A stretch of DNA of 8,406 nt, from positions 1 through 8,406 of the forward strand of contig DATLBY010000433.1 of NCBI GenBank assembly GCA_035526665.1, written 5' to 3'. This stretch comes from DATLBY01 sp035526665. GTDB taxonomy: Bacteria; Acidobacteriota; Terriglobia; Bryobacterales; Bryobacteraceae. Position 1 is the first letter of the stretch; the number at the start of each line of letters is the position of its first letter. The notes below the pieces were generated by a model, which saw only the letters and a list, made by a program, of their open reading frames with translations, did not search any database and was not told where the DNA came from. Shown piece after piece: positions 6,518 to 8,406 of this stretch. The position numbers and the translations under genes were made by a program.

Positions 6518-6534
6518 CTCCGGGAACACCGGAG
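6518..6534 (+). promoter_or_regulatory. Leader hairpin with anti-Shine-Dalgarno-like arm
   Basis: CTCCGG (6518-6523) pairs perfectly with CCGGAG (6529-6534) across the 5-nt loop GAACA. The same CCGGAG occurs again at 6551-6556 inside the Shine-Dalgarno of the next gene. The left arm could therefore pair with either copy: 6518-6524 with 6550-6556 gives seven pairs including one G-U. The short-loop hairpin should normally win and leave the ribosome site free. Regulatory use is inference. Confidence 0.4.
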
Positions 6535-6552
6535 AGAATAGAAAAAAAATCC

Positions 6553-6557
6553 GGAGG
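6553..6557 (+). promoter_or_regulatory. Strong ribosome binding site of second PEP-CTERM gene
   Basis: GGAGG lies 6 nt before the ATG at 6564, after an A8 run (6542-6549). It is the best Shine-Dalgarno in the window and fixes the start of the second PEP-CTERM gene. Confidence 0.85.
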
Positions 6558-6563
6558 ACTATA

Positions 6564-7193
6564 ATGAAAATCAAATATCTTGCCCTGCTCGCGCTCGCTG
6601 CGAATATGGCCCATGCAACAGTAATCTTAACGGTTGGCAATGCGGGGGGCGGCCTCAGCAACGTGCTTACCAACGGATCCGGCGTTCAAACGGGGCTAAC
6701 CGTTTTGGGCACCGTAAACGGCCAGACCACCAATTTCACTTCTACAGAGACCCTTACCGCGCAGGGTGGACAGGCCAAAGTCGATTCGCTCGACGCAGTC
6801 CTTAATTCTCCACTCACTTTTAGCATTCCCGGGTATTCATTTACCCTAATTGAGTTCAATCCGGAACTAACGGGGGCCACCAAACCTGCCGGTAGCGTAT
6901 TGACTGTAAACACCATCGGCGCGGGCCCGCTTGGAGCCGAAAATCTCAGTTTCACGACGACACTGGCAAATGGTGAAAATCGCTTCTATTTGACGGCAAG
7001 CGACGGCGAATCCATCCAAAGCGTCACGTTATCAGGTGGATTGGGCTACTCGGATATGAAACAGGTTCGGGTAGGAGCCCTATCTCCGATAGGCGGTGGA
7101 GGTGTAGGTTCACCCGTGCCGGAACCAGCCACCTTCCTGATGTTGGGAGCAGGTTTATTAGCTGTTGGATTCCGCCGCAAAGTAGTTGCTTAA
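6564..7193 (+). CDS. PEP-CTERM sorting-domain protein (second of pair)
   Basis: This is a 209-residue exported protein. Residues 1-18 are a signal peptide (MKIKY, hydrophobic core, cleavage after AHA). The body is Thr/Gly/Ser-rich. Its later part, about 135-172 (NGENRFYLTASDGESIQSV, then GYSDMKQVRVGAL), resembles a module common in acidobacterial PEP-CTERM proteins, as I recall it: a surface-protein beta-sandwich edge of the type FxxTAxxGxxIxSVTL...F.D.+Q.R. A short Pro/Gly spacer is followed by VPEPAT at 185-190, a hydrophobic helix (about 191-203) and RRK, the complete exosortase-recognised tail. Outside the signal and tail it shows no evident similarity to the preceding gene. It lies 91 nt downstream on the same strand and ends at a strong terminator, so the two may be co-transcribed, though the gap is large enough for a second promoter. 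Specific function unknown. Confidence 0.9.
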   Translation: MKIKYLALLALAANMAHATVILTVGNAGGGLSNVLTNGSGVQTGLTVLGTVNGQTTNFTSTETLTAQGGQAKVDSLDAVLNSPLTFSIPGYSFTLIEFNPELTGATKPAGSVLTVNTIGAGPLGAENLSFTTTLANGENRFYLTASDGESIQSVTLSGGLGYSDMKQVRVGALSPIGGGGVGSPVPEPATFLMLGAGLLAVGFRRKVVA

Positions 7194-7215
7194 CACTAAA
7201 CGTGTCATTAAATCT

Positions 7216-7258
7216 AAACTGCGCTACGGACGGCGTCCGTAGCGCAGTTTTTTTTTTT
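7216..7258 (+). terminator. Strong intrinsic terminator after the PEP-CTERM pair
   Basis: A perfect 16-bp stem (7216-7231 with 7235-7250, core CTGCGCTACGGAC) has a 3-nt loop GGC and is followed by an 11-T run (7248-7258). It lies 22 nt past the stop of the second PEP-CTERM gene. The minus-strand side has only TTTAGATTTAA after the stem, so it may also end the convergent protease transcript, but less efficiently. Confidence 0.95.
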
Positions 7259-7275
7259 GACCTGCCCGGAATTCC

Positions 7276-8406
7276 CTACTTCACCGTCACTGACGTAGAT
7301 GACATGCTCCCATTCAGATCCCAAGCTGTAGCGGTGATCACATGGGAACTCTTGCCGGCTTTACCGGCATTCCAATCGTAGCTGTACGGGCCGGCGGCGG
7401 CCGTATACATCAGGACGTTATCGACATAAATGGAGACCTGCGCCACCCCAATGCTTGACGATGCCGACACACCGACGGTGGTCTTACCCACTACCTTTGA
7501 ACCGGAGGTGGGCGATGTGATGGTGACCGTCGGCGGAGGCGCAGCAGTATGGACCAGCACATTGCTCGTCGATATGCTAACGGAGGCCGAAGCGTTGTTC
7601 CCCGCCGCGTCGTACGCTTTCACCATCAGCGAGTGAGACCCGTTTGGCACCGCTCCGCTGTTCCAAAAGAATGAATAGGGCGAGGCTGTGACGGTGCCCG
7701 ACAGCAGTCCATCCACATAAAGCTCAATTTTGCTGACGCCGATATTGTCCGATGCCGTGCCCTGGATTGAAACCCCACCCGAGAGAATGCTGCCGGAAGG
7801 CGGGTTACTGATGGTAACTGAGGGCGGGGTCGCGTCCGCCCCCGCAATGCCGTTGGCCGCGACCGCAGCCTTGTAGGCGTTCACCCGGCCCCAGCCGAAG
7901 GAGGAATCGTATCCCGCAGTCCCGATATCATCCGCGCTGTTCAACAGCGTATTGACCAGGACGCTATTAGTGATTGTGGGACGGATCGACAAAATGAGAG
8001 ATGCGACGGAGGAGACAATCGGGGCCGAAAATGACGTGCCCTGCCAGTATCCATAGCCGCCTCCGTTGGTCGTGGTGTAGATCATCGTCCCAGGCGCGGC
8101 TATATCGATCCACGTGCCATAATTCGAAAAGGACGCGAGGGCATCATTGCCATCGGTCGCGCTGACCGCGATTACTTTGTCACAGGCAGCCGGATAGTAC
8201 GGAATGGAAGTTGCACTATTGCCGGCGGCAGCAATCACGATGGCGCCTTTATTCCAGGCGTAATCCACCGCGCTCTGCAGAGCGCTCGACGGGCTGGAGC
8301 CGGCGATGCTGATGCTAATGATGCGTACGCCGTGGTCCGCGGCATACATGATGGCGCTTGCAATATTGGAATAGGACGCATAATCCGTAGCATCCAAAAC
8401 AACGAG
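7276..8406 (-). CDS. Subtilisin-family (S8) secreted protease, C-terminal part with two Ig-like domains
   Basis: 376 residues are visible; the reading frame stays open through the right edge, so the true start is outside. The first ~185 residues are the second half of a subtilisin domain: the helix and strand AIMYAADHGVRIISIS, the oxyanion Asn in AAAGNS (about 63), and the catalytic Ser in GTSFSAP (about 125), followed by the usual GWGRVNAYKAA end of the domain. The catalytic Asp and His must lie upstream of the window. Two tandem Ig-like modules follow (about 190-280 and 288-376). Each begins PP[ST]VTI[ST]-P-SGS and contains an [IL]xVDxxL strand, a PYS[FY]xW strand, an SHxxxxxAxD strand and a closing S-SV. 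The protein ends with the second module and has no PEP-CTERM tail, so if secreted it is either free or anchored by its Ig domains. Convergent with the PEP-CTERM genes. Confidence 0.92.
   Translation of the reverse strand, partial: LVVLDATDYASYSNIASAIMYAADHGVRIISISIAGSSPSSALQSAVDYAWNKGAIVIAAAGNSATSIPYYPAACDKVIAVSATDGNDALASFSNYGTWIDIAAPGTMIYTTTNGGGYGYWQGTSFSAPIVSSVASLILSIRPTITNSVLVNTLLNSADDIGTAGYDSSFGWGRVNAYKAAVAANGIAGADATPPSVTISNPPSGSILSGGVSIQGTASDNIGVSKIELYVDGLLSGTVTASPYSFFWNSGAVPNGSHSLMVKAYDAAGNNASASVSISTSNVLVHTAAPPPTVTITSPTSGSKVVGKTTVGVSASSSIGVAQVSIYVDNVLMYTAAAGPYSYDWNAGKAGKSSHVITATAWDLNGSMSSTSVTVK

Noticed and set aside
7190..7266. Terminator hairpin as a small RNA gene
   Set aside because: The perfect stem plus 11 T placed just after a stop codon is fully explained as an intrinsic terminator; there is no room for an independent promoter and transcript.

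Overview
The window looks like chromosomal DNA of an Acidobacteriota member, probably from the Solibacter/Bryobacter side. This rests on the moderately high GC of the housekeeping-type genes, two secreted PEP-CTERM proteins, a two-PDZ HtrA protease and a large subtilisin with Ig-like domains. The assignment is inferred from gene content; no rRNA, tRNA, mobile element or CRISPR array is visible.

Bases 1-5524 hold six genes, all on the minus strand. In transcription order they are: a VOC-family ring-cleaving dioxygenase, an M20 metallopeptidase, an EamA (DMT) transporter, an HtrA/Do serine protease, a small secreted peptidoglycan-binding protein, and the first 49 codons of alanine dehydrogenase, which runs off the left edge. 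The first three are tightly packed (20-nt gap, then a 4-nt ATGA overlap) and probably form one transcript. HtrA follows after 79 nt and has its own Shine-Dalgarno. A GC-rich hairpin separates HtrA from the peptidoglycan-binding gene, which overlaps alanine dehydrogenase by another ATGA.

Bases 5525-5758 are an AT-rich divergent promoter region, rich in short palindromes built on CTTAG/CTAAG. It leads on the plus strand into two consecutive PEP-CTERM genes (5759-6472 and 6564-7193). Their bodies are unrelated, but both have a signal peptide and a C-terminal VPEP-helix-basic sorting tail. The 91-nt gap between them repeats the CTTAG/CTAAG palindrome theme and holds a hairpin whose left arm could also pair with the Shine-Dalgarno of the second gene. 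A strong intrinsic terminator (16-bp perfect stem, 11 T) closes the pair.

A convergent minus-strand gene fills 7276-8406: the C-terminal part of a secreted subtilisin (S8) protease with two Ig-like domains, whose start and catalytic Asp/His lie beyond the right edge.

Most genes belong to recognisable families. The parts not explained by known families are non-coding: the clustered CTTAG/CTAAG palindromes and the possible SD-sequestering structure around the PEP-CTERM genes. No gene-free stretch exceeds 300 bases.
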